From Cellulomonas sp. 73-92 (GTDB taxonomy: Bacteria > Actinomycetota > Actinomycetes > Actinomycetales > Cellulomonadaceae): a stretch of DNA of 64,000 nt. Positions 41,501-49,969 of this stretch are shown here, one piece after another. The notes beneath the pieces are model-generated. The model did not search any database. It had not been told where the DNA came from and saw only the letters and a list, made by a program, of their open reading frames with translations. The translations under genes were made by a program, and so were the position numbers. Every line of letters starts with the position of its first letter. Position 1 is the first letter of the stretch. Where the stretch lies: positions 62,850-126,849 of the forward strand of contig NZ_MKTH01000014.1 of NCBI RefSeq assembly GCF_001898175.1, in the 5' to 3' direction.

Positions 41501-44500
41501 GTGGCCGTGGCACAGCTGCCGACGCCGGCCCTGCGCGCGCAGCGCCTCGCCCAGGTCGACGTGGCCGAGCTCGAGCGGCGGCTGCGCGAGCGGGTCGACG
41601 GCGAGGTCCGGTTCGACGCCGGCTCGCGCGGCACGTACGCGACGGATGCCTCCAACTTCCGGCACGTGCCGCTCGGCGTCGTCGTGCCCCGGACCGTCGA
41701 CGCCGGAGCCGAGGCCGTCGCGGTGTGCCGCGAGCTGGGGGCGCCCGTCGTCAGCCGCGGCGGCGGCACGTCGCTGGCCGGGCAGTCGTGCAACGTGGCG
41801 GTGGTCCTGGACTGGTCGACGTACTGCCACCGCGTCGTGTCCATCGACGCCGAGCGTCGCACCGCGGTCGTCGAGCCCGGCCTGGTGCTCGACGAGCTCA
41901 ACGCAGCCGCGGAGCCGTACGGGCTCCAGTTCGGCCCGAAGCCGGCGACGCACTCCCACTGCACCCTCGGCGGCATGATCGGCAACAACTCGTGCGGCTC
42001 GACGGCGCAGGCTTTCGGCACCACCGCGCAGTCGGTGCGGCGGCTCGAGATCGTCACCTACGACGGCCTGCGGACGTGGGTCGGCCCGACGAGCGCCGAC
42101 GAGTACGACGAGATCGTCGCCGCGGGGGGCGCGAGGGCCGAGCTCTACCGCGGGCTGCGCGCGATCGCCGACGAGTTCGGCGACGAGGTGCGTCGGCGCT
42201 TCCCGGACATCCCGCGCCGCATCTCCGGCTACAACCTCGACGCGCTGCTCCCGGAGGGCGGCTTCGACCTCGCGAAGGCGCTCACCGGGTCCGAGGCGAC
42301 GTTGGTGACGATCCTGCGCGCCGAGGTGGCGCTGGTGCCGCTCGTGCCGCGCCGTCGCTTCGTCGCGCTCGGGTACTCCTCCCTCGTCGACGCGGCCCGG
42401 GCCGTTCCCGCGGTGAACGAGCACCGCCCGCTGATCGTGGAGGGGATGGACAGCCGCCTCGTCCGCTACGAACGCTCCCAGCACGTCGACCCCGCCGTTC
42501 TCGACCTGCTGCCCGAGGGCGACGGCTGGCTCGTCGTCGAGCTCGGAGCGGACGACGACGAGACGCTGCGGGCCCGCGTGGCGGACTTCCGGTCCAGCCT
42601 CGAAGGGTCCGCGCGCTCGTTCCGGGAGTACGACGAGCGGGAGGCCGAGCACCTCATGTGGGTGCGGGAGGACGCGCTCGGGGCGACCGCCCACCCGCAC
42701 GACCTGCGCCGGACCTGGCCCGGGTGGGAGGACTCGGCCGTGCCCCCCGACCGGCTGGGCGACTACCTCGAGGACTTCAACCGGCTGCTCGACGAGTTCG
42801 GCTTCGGCGAGGCGTCCCGGTACGGCCACTTCGGTCACGGCTGCCTGCACATCAGCATCCCGTTCGACCTCACGACGGCCGACGGTGTGGCTGCCTACCG
42901 CGCGTTCCTGGACCGCGCGGCGCACCTGGTCGCCCACTGCGGCGGCTCGCTGTCGGGGGAGCACGGGGACGGGCAGCAGCGCGGCCAGCTGCTGCCGGTC
43001 ATGTTCGGCGAGCGCGTCGTCGAGGGGTTCCGCCGGCTCAAGGCACTGCTCGACCCGAGCGACGCGATGAACCCCGGCCGCGTCGTCGCGGCCGAGCCGC
43101 CCGACGAGGGACTGCGCCTGGGCACCGACTACGCCCCGACGACGCACAAGGACCTGCACTTCCTGTACCCGCACGACGGCGGGAGCTTCGACGCGGCCGT
43201 GCTGCGGTGCGTGGGCGTCGGCGAGTGCCGGCGTCACGACAGCGGGGTCATGTGCCCGTCGTACCGGGCGACCGGCGAGGAGGAGCACTCGACGCGGGGC
43301 CGGTCCCGGCTGCTGTTCGAGATGCTCAGCGGCCACGAGGACTCGCCGATCCGTGACGGCTGGCGATCCACCGCCGTGCGGGATGCGCTCGACCTGTGCC
43401 TGGCGTGCAAGGGCTGCCGCAGCGACTGCCCGGTCAACGTCGACATGGCGACGTACAAGGCGGAGTTCCTGTCTCACCACTACGCGGGCCGGGTCCGTCC
43501 CGCGTCGCACTACACCATGGGGTGGCTGCCGGTGTGGATGGCGCTGGCGGCGGTGGCGCCGGCCGTGGTGAACGCCGCGACCCACCTCGGCCCGTTGTCG
43601 CGGCTCGGCCAGCGCCTCGGCGGCGTGGACCCCGGCCGGCCGGTGCCGTACGTGGCCGACCACCGCTTCACGGACCTGTACCGTCGCCGCGGCCCCCGGG
43701 GGTCCGGCCGGCGTGGCGAGGTCATGCTGTGGCCGGACACGTTCACCAACAACCTCCACCCGCACGTCGGCCAGGCGGCGGTCGAGGTGCTCGAGGACGC
43801 CGGGTACCGGGTGGTCGTGCCGCAGCGTGCGGTCTGCTGCGGGCTGACGTGGATCTCGACCGGGCAGCTGGGGATCGCCGAGCGCGTGCTGCGGCGGACC
43901 TTGCGCACCCTGGCGCCCCACCTGCGCCGCGGCGGCCTGGTCGTCGGGCTGGAACCGAGCTGCACGGCGGTGCTGCGCACGGACGGCGTGGAGCTGCTCG
44001 GCCACGACGCGGACATGCGGCGGCTCAGCGAGCAGACCCGGACGCTCGCCGAGCTGCTCGACGGCACCGAGGGTTGGCAGCCGCCGGCCGTGGACGTGTC
44101 CGCCGTGGCGCAGCCCCACTGCCACCAGCACGCGGTGCTCGGCTTCGACGCCGACCGTCGGCTGCTCGAGCGGTCGGGGGTGTCGCTCACCACGGTCGAC
44201 GGCTGCTGCGGCCTGGCCGGCAACTTCGGCTACGAGAAGGGGCACCTGGACGTCTCGCTCGCGTGCGCCGGGACGGAGCTGCTCCCGGCCCTCGAGGCCG
44301 CGCCCGACGACGTGGTGCTCGCGGACGGCTTCAGCTGCCGGACCCAGGTGGAGCAGGCCGCCGGAGGGCGGCGAGCCGTCCACCTTGCGGAGCTCCTGGC
44401 GGCCGGCCTGCGGGGGGCGGCCGCGGGGCCCGTCGAGACGATCGGCCCGCGACCAGGGCGGCCGCAGCCGCTGCCGGAGGGCCCGCGCCCACGGCCCTGG

Positions 44501-44536
44501 GTGGACCGGGCCGCCGCGGCGCGGGGCGCGCGCTGA
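41501..44536 (+). CDS. FAD/Fe-S D-2-hydroxyacid dehydrogenase (YdiJ/GlcD-GlpC fusion type)
   Basis: 1011-residue fused oxidoreductase. An FAD_binding_4 domain (about 55-240; SRGGGTSLAGQ, GGMIGNNSCGS) and an FAD-oxidase C domain (about 260-530; YGHFGHGCLHISIPF, GEHGDGQQRG) are followed by a 4Fe-4S ferredoxin region (CVGVGECRRHDSGVMCPSY and CLACKGCRSDCPVN) and two CCG domains (AVCCGLTW, CCGLAGNFGYEKGH). The family oxidises D-lactate, D-2-hydroxyglutarate or similar and passes electrons to the respiratory chain. The substrate is not determined. It is 1 nt behind the ThDP enzyme and overlaps the next gene by one base. Confidence 0.9.
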   Translation: MAVAQLPTPALRAQRLAQVDVAELERRLRERVDGEVRFDAGSRGTYATDASNFRHVPLGVVVPRTVDAGAEAVAVCRELGAPVVSRGGGTSLAGQSCNVAVVLDWSTYCHRVVSIDAERRTAVVEPGLVLDELNAAAEPYGLQFGPKPATHSHCTLGGMIGNNSCGSTAQAFGTTAQSVRRLEIVTYDGLRTWVGPTSADEYDEIVAAGGARAELYRGLRAIADEFGDEVRRRFPDIPRRISGYNLDALLPEGGFDLAKALTGSEATLVTILRAEVALVPLVPRRRFVALGYSSLVDAARAVPAVNEHRPLIVEGMDSRLVRYERSQHVDPAVLDLLPEGDGWLVVELGADDDETLRARVADFRSSLEGSARSFREYDEREAEHLMWVREDALGATAHPHDLRRTWPGWEDSAVPPDRLGDYLEDFNRLLDEFGFGEASRYGHFGHGCLHISIPFDLTTADGVAAYRAFLDRAAHLVAHCGGSLSGEHGDGQQRGQLLPVMFGERVVEGFRRLKALLDPSDAMNPGRVVAAEPPDEGLRLGTDYAPTTHKDLHFLYPHDGGSFDAAVLRCVGVGECRRHDSGVMCPSYRATGEEEHSTRGRSRLLFEMLSGHEDSPIRDGWRSTAVRDALDLCLACKGCRSDCPVNVDMATYKAEFLSHHYAGRVRPASHYTMGWLPVWMALAAVAPAVVNAATHLGPLSRLGQRLGGVDPGRPVPYVADHRFTDLYRRRGPRGSGRRGEVMLWPDTFTNNLHPHVGQAAVEVLEDAGYRVVVPQRAVCCGLTWISTGQLGIAERVLRRTLRTLAPHLRRGGLVVGLEPSCTAVLRTDGVELLGHDADMRRLSEQTRTLAELLDGTEGWQPPAVDVSAVAQPHCHQHAVLGFDADRRLLERSGVSLTTVDGCCGLAGNFGYEKGHLDVSLACAGTELLPALEAAPDDVVLADGFSCRTQVEQAAGGRRAVHLAELLAAGLRGAAAGPVETIGPRPGRPQPLPEGPRPRPWVDRAAAARGAR

Positions 44537-45633
44537 TGCCGGTCCCGATCACGGGTGTCGACGTGGCCGCGTTCCGTGTCCCGACCCCGGAGCCGGAGGC
44601 GGACGGGACGGCGACCTGGGGAGCCACGACGCTCGTCGTCGTCCACGTCCGTGCGGCCGACCGCACCGGGCTCGGCTGGAGCTACGCGGACCCGGCCGCC
44701 GCGGGCCTCGTCGCGCGGACGCTGGCGCCGGTCGTCGTCGGCCGTGACGTCATGGACGTGCCCGCGCTGAACGAGGCGATGCGCCGCGAGCTGCGCAACG
44801 TCGGGCTGCCGGGGATCGGTGCCACCGCGGTCTCGGCGCTGGACATCGGGCTCTGGGACCTCAAGGCCCGGTGCTGCGAGCTCCCGCTGGTGTCCCTGCT
44901 GGGCCGCGCGGCACCGGACGTGCCCGTCTACGGCAGCGGCGGCTTCACCAGCGAGACCGGCGGCCGGCTGCGCGAGGACGTCATCGGCTGGGTGGAGCAC
45001 GACGGCATCCCGCGGGTCAAGATCAAGATCGGCGAGTCGTGGGGCGCGGCGGTCGATCGCGACCTGGCGCGCGCGGCGATCGCCCGGCAGGCCGCCGGCG
45101 ACGAGGCCGAGCTCTACGTCGACGCGAACGGCGGGTACCGCCCCGGACAGGCGCGGCGGGTGGAGGCCGCGCTGCGTGACCTCGGCGTCTCGTGGTTCGA
45201 GGAGCCGGTCTCGTCCGACGACCTGGCGGGCATGGCCGCCGTGCGAGCCGCCTCCCGTGCGGACGTCGCCGCGGGGGAGTACTGCTGGACCCTGCCCTCG
45301 GTGGCCCACCTGCTGGACGCCGGGGCGGTGGACTGCCTCCAGGCGGACGTCACGCGGTGCGGCGGCATCACGGTGTGGCGGGAGGCAGCGGCACTGGCGG
45401 TCGGGCACGGCCTGCAGATCTCGGCGCACGGCGCGCCCCAGCTGTCGGCGCACGTGGCCGCGTGCGTGCCGAACGCCCGGCACATCGAGTGGTTCGCCGA
45501 CCACGTGCGCATCGAGTCCCTGCTCTTCGACGGCGTGCTGCGCCCGTCGCACGGGTCGCTGCGGCCCGACCTCGAGCGCCCGGGCCACGGCCTGACCCTG
45601 AGAACCGGCGACGCGCAGCGCTACGAGATCTGA
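44536..45633 (+). CDS. mandelate racemase/muconate lactonizing family (enolase superfamily) enzyme
   Basis: 365-residue enolase-superfamily protein, probably a sugar-acid dehydratase or epimerase. The N-terminal capping domain (GTATWGATTLVVVHVRA) precedes the barrel with the catalytic KxK (RVKIKIGE near residue 160), metal ligands Asp in YVDANGGY, Glu in WFEEPV and Glu in AAGEYCW, and the catalytic His in ISAHGAPQLSAHVA. Substrate is not readable. It shares one base with the upstream stop (TGATG) and lies 26 nt before an SDR gene, so it is part of the cassette. Confidence 0.88.
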   Translation: MPVPITGVDVAAFRVPTPEPEADGTATWGATTLVVVHVRAADRTGLGWSYADPAAAGLVARTLAPVVVGRDVMDVPALNEAMRRELRNVGLPGIGATAVSALDIGLWDLKARCCELPLVSLLGRAAPDVPVYGSGGFTSETGGRLREDVIGWVEHDGIPRVKIKIGESWGAAVDRDLARAAIARQAAGDEAELYVDANGGYRPGQARRVEAALRDLGVSWFEEPVSSDDLAGMAAVRAASRADVAAGEYCWTLPSVAHLLDAGAVDCLQADVTRCGGITVWREAAALAVGHGLQISAHGAPQLSAHVAACVPNARHIEWFADHVRIESLLFDGVLRPSHGSLRPDLERPGHGLTLRTGDAQRYEI

Positions 45634-45659
45634 CCAGCGAACCTGAAGGCGGTACGACC

Positions 45660-46673
45660 ATGCGAGCACAGACCCTGGGACCGACGGACGTGGTGGTCGT
45701 CACCGGCGCGAGCGGGGGCGTCGGGCGAGCCACCGCGCGGGCCGTCGCGGAGCGTGGCGCGGCGGTGGCGCTCCTGGCTCGTGGCCGCGAGGGGCTCGAG
45801 GGGGCGGCGGCGGACGTGCGCCGTGCGGGCGGCCGACCGCTCGTCGTGCCCGTCGACGTGGCCGACGCGGCCGCCCTCGACGAGGCCGGGCGGCGCGTCG
45901 AGGCCGAGCTCGGTCCGGTGACGGTGTGGGTGAACGTCGCGTTCGCCTCGGCCTTCGCGCGGTTCGAGGACGTCAGCGCCGAGGAGTTCCAGCGCGCGAC
46001 CGAGGTGACGTACCTCGGGTACGTCCACGGCACGGCGACCGCCCTGCGCCTCATGCGGCCGCGGGGCGCCGGCAGGGTGGTCCAGGTCGGCTCGGCGCTC
46101 GCCTACCGGGGCATCCCGCTGCAGGCGGCGTACTGCGGCGCCAAGCACGCCATCCAGGGCTTCACCGAGTCGCTCCGGTGCGAGCTGCTCGCCGAGCACA
46201 GCGCCATCCACGTGACGATGGTGCAGCTGCCGGCGGTCAACACGCCGCAGTTCTCCTGGACGCTGACGCGGATGCCCCGGCGGCCGCAGCCGGTGCCGCC
46301 GATCTACCAGCCGGAGGTCGCCGCCGGCGCCGTGCGCTACGCGGCCGAGCACCCGTGGCGCCGCGAGTGGTGGGTGGGGACGTCCACGATGCTGACGATC
46401 GCCGCGAACGCCATCGCGCCGGGGCTCCTCGACCGCTACCTGGCGCGGACGGGTTTCGACTCGCAGCAGACGTCGGAGCCCACGCCGTCGGACGCACCTG
46501 CCGACCTGTTCGCCCCGGCCGACCGGCACCAGGACTTCGGCGCGCACGGCCGGTTCGACGATCGCTCGCACGCGATGGATCCGCAGCTGTGGGCGTCGCG
46601 ACACCATGGTGCCGTCGTGGGTGGGGTGGGTGCGATGGCGGCGGGCGCGTGGCTGCTCGCGCGGCGCCGCTGA
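45660..46673 (+). CDS. SDR family oxidoreductase with C-terminal hydrophobic tail
   Basis: 337-residue short-chain dehydrogenase. The NAD(P) motif VVVTGASGGVGRATARA is near residue 13, the catalytic Ser in VQVGSALAYRG and the Tyr/Lys pair in YCGAKHA near 157. A C-terminal extension contains HQDFGAHGRFDDRS and ends with a membrane-like segment (VGGVGAMAAGAWLLARRR). ATG 45660 has an AAGGCGGT ribosome site. As the last gene of the cassette it may oxidise or reduce a hydroxy intermediate, but this SDR subgroup with the FDDRS tail occurs in many contexts, so the link to the pathway is open. Confidence 0.88.
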   Translation: MRAQTLGPTDVVVVTGASGGVGRATARAVAERGAAVALLARGREGLEGAAADVRRAGGRPLVVPVDVADAAALDEAGRRVEAELGPVTVWVNVAFASAFARFEDVSAEEFQRATEVTYLGYVHGTATALRLMRPRGAGRVVQVGSALAYRGIPLQAAYCGAKHAIQGFTESLRCELLAEHSAIHVTMVQLPAVNTPQFSWTLTRMPRRPQPVPPIYQPEVAAGAVRYAAEHPWRREWWVGTSTMLTIAANAIAPGLLDRYLARTGFDSQQTSEPTPSDAPADLFAPADRHQDFGAHGRFDDRSHAMDPQLWASRHHGAVVGGVGAMAAGAWLLARRR

Positions 46674-46701
46674 CGGACGCATGGCGCACCGCCCGACGAG
46701 C

Positions 46702-47271
46702 TCAGCCCGACGGCGTCCCGTGCGCCCGGGCGCCCGCGACGATGAGGTCCGTGGCCCGCCGGATCTGGTCGAACGCCCGCTCGTACGCCGCCTGGCCGTG
46801 ACCGAACGGGTTCGGGACGTCGTCGTCGGCCCGCGGTGCCGGCGGACCCGAGCCGCTGGCCCAGGCGACCAGGTGGCGGAGCCGCTCGGCGGGTACCCGC
46901 TCCGCGTCGCCCGTCGGCGCCGCCCCGACGCTCCGCGCGAACGCCGTGAGCGTGAAGGCACGGCCCGCGATGGCCGGGACCTGGGCGATCACATGGTCGA
47001 GGTTGTCGCGCGCGAGGGCGAGGACGAGGTCGGTGTGCGCCAGCATCTCGGGGGTCACCCGCCGGGCCGCGAACGCGGCGACGTCGCAGCCGGCCGCCCC
47101 CAGGAGCGATGCCATCTCGGGCGCGATCGGCGCTCCGACGACCGCGGCGGTGCCGGCGCTCGCGACCGTCACGGTCGGCCCCAGCCCGGCCCTCAGGAGG
47201 CGCTCGACGGCGGGTGAGCGACTCGCGTTGCCGGTGCAGACCGCGAGAATGTGAAACGCCTGGCTGCGCAT
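46702..47271 (-). CDS. low-molecular-weight protein tyrosine phosphatase family protein
   Basis: 189-residue LMW phosphatase/arsenate-reductase fold. The phosphate loop CTGNASRSP (CX5R, Cys12, Arg18) sits behind the first beta strand. The usual general-acid motif D-P near the C-terminus reads VPNPFG here, with Asn where Asp is expected, although two Asp residues precede it (ADDDV). Such proteins in actinobacteria act on tyrosine-phosphorylated proteins, often capsule or polysaccharide regulators, but none is nearby. ATG 47271 is divergent from the MocR-type regulator 142 nt away. Confidence 0.85.
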   Translation of the reverse strand: MRSQAFHILAVCTGNASRSPAVERLLRAGLGPTVTVASAGTAAVVGAPIAPEMASLLGAAGCDVAAFAARRVTPEMLAHTDLVLALARDNLDHVIAQVPAIAGRAFTLTAFARSVGAAPTGDAERVPAERLRHLVAWASGSGPPAPRADDDVPNPFGHGQAAYERAFDQIRRATDLIVAGARAHGTPSG

Positions 47272-47400
47272 CCGGGGTTGCTCTCGACTCGTGCGTCGAT
47301 GATCGGGAATCCGGGTCCGAGGATATCCCGCGTGCGCCGGCGCCGCCGGATTCCGTGCCGCCGTCGCGCTTTCTCAGGCACCGTCGGAGAATTCCACGGC

Positions 47401-47406
47401 TACCGT
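47401..47406 (+). promoter_or_regulatory. -10 element of the MocR-type regulator
   Basis: TACCGT at 47401-47406 ends 6 nt before GTG 47413 without a ribosome site, supporting that start and a leaderless mRNA. Confidence 0.45.
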
Positions 47407-47412
47407 TGTCGG

Positions 47413-48816
47413 GTGGCATCGACGAGGATGGACACGGCGCAGCTCACGCGGCTGCTGGGCGACTGGTCGGCGCTGAGCCGGCGGCTGGCGGACGCGCTGG
47501 CCGACGCGGTGATCGACCTCGTCGACGCCGGTGTGCTGGCCCCGGGCGTCGAGCTGCCGCCCCAGCGCGACCTGTCGACCGCGCTGGGTGTCAGCCGCGG
47601 CACGGTGACCATGGCGGCGCAGATCCTCGAGAGCCGTGGCTACCTGGAGGCCCGCCGCGGATCGGGCGCCAGGATCAGGGTCGGCGCGGAGCACGCGTCG
47701 CACGTGGGGCAGGGCCGGTTCCTGTCGTTCACCGACACGCCCGCCGACGTCATCGACCTGTCCAGCGGCGCCCTGCCCGCGACCCAGGTGACGCGCGAGG
47801 TCCTCGCCACACCGGTCTCGGGGGAGATCGACGCCTACCTCGACACTGACGGCTACTTCCCGGCGGGTCTCCCGTCGCTGCGCCAGGCGATCGCCGACCA
47901 CCTCTCGGCCGATGGCATGCCGACGAAGCCGACGGAGGTCCTTGTGACGACGGGGGGCCAGCAGGCGCTGGACCTCGCCCTGCGGCTGGCGACGGAGCCC
48001 GGAGACCTGATCCTCGTGGAGGAGCCGACGTATCGCGGAGCGCTGGAGACCGCCCAGGCGTGGGACGCGCGCGTCGAGGGCGTGCCGATGGCGCGCGGCG
48101 GGATCGACGCCGAGCTGGTGGCGCGGGCGATCCACCGCAAGCCCGTGGCGCTCTACTGCCAGACGAGCATCCACAACCCGACCGGGCAGTCGATGCACCA
48201 GGCGGACCGACGAGCGCTGGCCGACACGGTCAACCGCGCCGGCCTGCTGACCATCGAGGACTGCAGCTCGTACGAGATCACGCTGAGCGGCCGGCCGACG
48301 CAGAGCCTCGCCGGTCTGGTGGAGCCGGACCTGCTCATCACCGTGGGGACGCTGTCCAAGCTGTTCTGGGGCGGCCTGCGCGTCGGGTGGATCCGCACGG
48401 ACGAGGCCCGGGTCCGCGCGCTGCTCGAGCTGCGGAAGTCCAGGGACCTCGCCTCCGCGGTGCCCTCCCAGCTGTGGGCGGTGCGGCTGCTCGCGCGGGC
48501 CGAGGAGGCCAGGCGGCAGCGCCGCGACGTGCTGACCGAGCGGCTTCGCGCCGCGGAGTCGGTGCTGGCCGAGTACTTCCCCGACTGGACGTGGGAGCCG
48601 ATCGTCGGCGGCTCGGGGCTGTGGATCGACACCCATCACGACGCGCTGGCCATCTCCGAGGTGGCTCGGCGGGCCAAGGTGAAGCTCGCGGCCGGGCCGA
48701 ACTTCTCGGTCTACGGCGGCCAGCGCGGCATGCTCCGCCTGCCGGTGTGGCACGAGACGGAGCTGCTCCACCGGGCCCTGCAGGCGGTCTCCGGTGGACT
48801 GTCGCCCCGGCGCTGA
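47413..48816 (+). CDS. MocR/PdxR-type regulator (GntR HTH fused to aminotransferase domain)
   Basis: 467-residue fusion. The N-terminal GntR winged helix (LADALADAVIDLVDAGVL, LPPQRDLSTALGVSRGTVTMAAQILESRGYLEARRGSG) is joined to a fold-type I PLP domain (TTGGQQALDLALRLATEPGDLILVEEPTY, SIHNPTGQ, the Schiff-base Lys in GTLSKLFWGGLRVGW). MocR proteins sense PLP or amino compounds and act mostly as activators. GTG 47413 is favoured by the -10 element; ATG 47428 is an alternative. It is convergent with the UPF0261/TIM-barrel operon, which it may or may not control. Confidence 0.92.
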   Translation: MASTRMDTAQLTRLLGDWSALSRRLADALADAVIDLVDAGVLAPGVELPPQRDLSTALGVSRGTVTMAAQILESRGYLEARRGSGARIRVGAEHASHVGQGRFLSFTDTPADVIDLSSGALPATQVTREVLATPVSGEIDAYLDTDGYFPAGLPSLRQAIADHLSADGMPTKPTEVLVTTGGQQALDLALRLATEPGDLILVEEPTYRGALETAQAWDARVEGVPMARGGIDAELVARAIHRKPVALYCQTSIHNPTGQSMHQADRRALADTVNRAGLLTIEDCSSYEITLSGRPTQSLAGLVEPDLLITVGTLSKLFWGGLRVGWIRTDEARVRALLELRKSRDLASAVPSQLWAVRLLARAEEARRQRRDVLTERLRAAESVLAEYFPDWTWEPIVGGSGLWIDTHHDALAISEVARRAKVKLAAGPNFSVYGGQRGMLRLPVWHETELLHRALQAVSGGLSPRR

Positions 48817-48820
48817 TACG

Positions 48821-48864
48821 CCGAGGCCTCCGGCGCCGCACGTGCGGTGCGCCGGAGGCCTCGG
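48821..48864. terminator. bidirectional terminator hairpin
   Basis: CCGAGGCCTCCGGCGC (48821-48836) pairs perfectly with GCGCCGGAGGCCTCGG (48849-48864), a 16-bp stem whose loop itself holds CGCA/TGCG. It lies between convergent stop codons of the MocR-type gene and the DUF1097-like gene and can serve both strands. Confidence 0.8.
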
Positions 48865-48878
48865 CCGGGCGGGCCCGT

Positions 48879-49454
48879 CTAGGACCGGACATCCTTGGGG
48901 AAGGTGAGCCACACGTTGAACATGCCGAGCAGCACGCCGAAGGCGCCGAGGACGACCGTCCACACGCCGGCCCAGAGGGCCGTGAGCGAGGCCTGGTCGG
49001 TGACGTGCGGGAAGCTCGTCGTGAAGTAGACGGCCAGCACCATCGAGATGCCGTTGAAGAAGGGCAGCGAGCCGGACTGCAGCACCTGCCAGAACTTCAT
49101 GAGGTAGACGAGCCCCCCGCAGCCCACGCCGAGGACGGCGATCACCGCGATGTCGCCGGCCGTGACGAGCTTCGCCGTGGAGTTCAGCGCGGCGATGATG
49201 GCCAGCAGGATCGCCGTGCCGATCGCGGACGTCGCGAAGGCCGGCAGGATCGTCCGCGCCGCGGCGGGCTTCGCCCCGAGCGCGAAATACTCCGCCCAGA
49301 CGATGAACGAGCACCACACCGCGAGATTCCAGTGGCTGAGCCACAGGGTGAACGGGACGGAGACGGCCACCGTGATGCCGACGGCGATCCACAGCGGGAT
49401 GGTCTCTTTGATGCGGACAGCGGGGGCCTGGGAAGAAACGGTCTCAGACGACAT
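48879..49454 (-). CDS. DUF1097-like multi-pass membrane protein
   Basis: 191-residue integral membrane protein with about five to six hydrophobic segments, starting near residue 18 (IPLWIAVGITVAVSVPFTLWL) and including VWCSFIVWAEYFALG, TILPAFATSAIGTAILLAIIAAL and the last span TVVLGAFGVLLGMFNVWLTF. The WCSFIVWAEYFALG block resembles DUF1097 proteins, whose function is unknown; uptake of a small substrate is possible given the enzymes upstream. ATG 49454 has an AAAGG ribosome site. A hairpin separates it from the cupin gene. Confidence 0.75.
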   Translation of the reverse strand: MSSETVSSQAPAVRIKETIPLWIAVGITVAVSVPFTLWLSHWNLAVWCSFIVWAEYFALGAKPAAARTILPAFATSAIGTAILLAIIAALNSTAKLVTAGDIAVIAVLGVGCGGLVYLMKFWQVLQSGSLPFFNGISMVLAVYFTTSFPHVTDQASLTALWAGVWTVVLGAFGVLLGMFNVWLTFPKDVRS

Positions 49455-49500
49455 TGTGTGAGCCTTTCGATCGCAGTTGTGTGCCATTGGTGGCGGCGGG

Positions 49501-49531
49501 GGCGGGCCGGATCGGGGGGAACCGGCCCGCC
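49501..49531 (-). terminator. hairpin between cupin and DUF1097-like genes
   Basis: GGCGGGCCGG (49501-49510) and CCGGCCCGCC (49522-49531) form a perfect 10-bp stem with an 11-nt loop in the 97-nt gap. It may attenuate expression of the membrane protein relative to the upstream enzymes or act as an mRNA-processing site. Confidence 0.55.
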
Positions 49532-49551
49532 TGCCGCGTGGCGCTCGTCGG

Positions 49552-49965
49552 TCAGCCGCGGACCCAGACGGGCGCCTGACCAGGGGGGAGCTGGGCGTAG
49601 TCGGGTGCCGCGCGCAGCGCCGTCTCGGCCCCACCGGGGCAGTAGATCGCCAGGATGCGCAGCTGCTTCCACCCGGTGTTGAAGGTCGAGTGCACGGTTC
49701 CCCTCGGGATGACGATGCTGTCGCCCGCGGTGACGGCGAAGCGCCCGGAGTCACCGACCGTCTGGACCCCCTCGCCCTCGAGCACGACGAGCACCTCGTC
49801 GGACTCCGGGTGGGTGTGCAGGTCGTGGCCCTTGGTGGGCTCGATGACCACCTCGCCGACGGTGACGGGCACGCCGGCGAACCGGTCGGGCGTCACGCCC
49901 CACTTGATCGCGCCCCAGTCGAAGACCTCGGTGGGCAGCTCGCCCGGGGTGGTGTGGACGGCCAT
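49552..49965 (-). CDS. cupin domain-containing protein
   Basis: 137-residue single-domain cupin. The first motif GHDLHTHPESDEVLVVLEGEG supplies His, His and Glu metal ligands, and the second (AGDSIVIPRGTVHSTFN) the last His, so a metal site is intact. It may be a small isomerase, dioxygenase or metal-binding sensor for the operon. ATG 49965 lies 7 nt downstream of the PEP-hydrolase-like gene stop. Position in the operon suggests it processes the same substrate. Confidence 0.88.
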   Translation of the reverse strand: MAVHTTPGELPTEVFDWGAIKWGVTPDRFAGVPVTVGEVVIEPTKGHDLHTHPESDEVLVVLEGEGVQTVGDSGRFAVTAGDSIVIPRGTVHSTFNTGWKQLRILAIYCPGGAETALRAAPDYAQLPPGQAPVWVRG

Positions 49966-49969
49966 GGGA

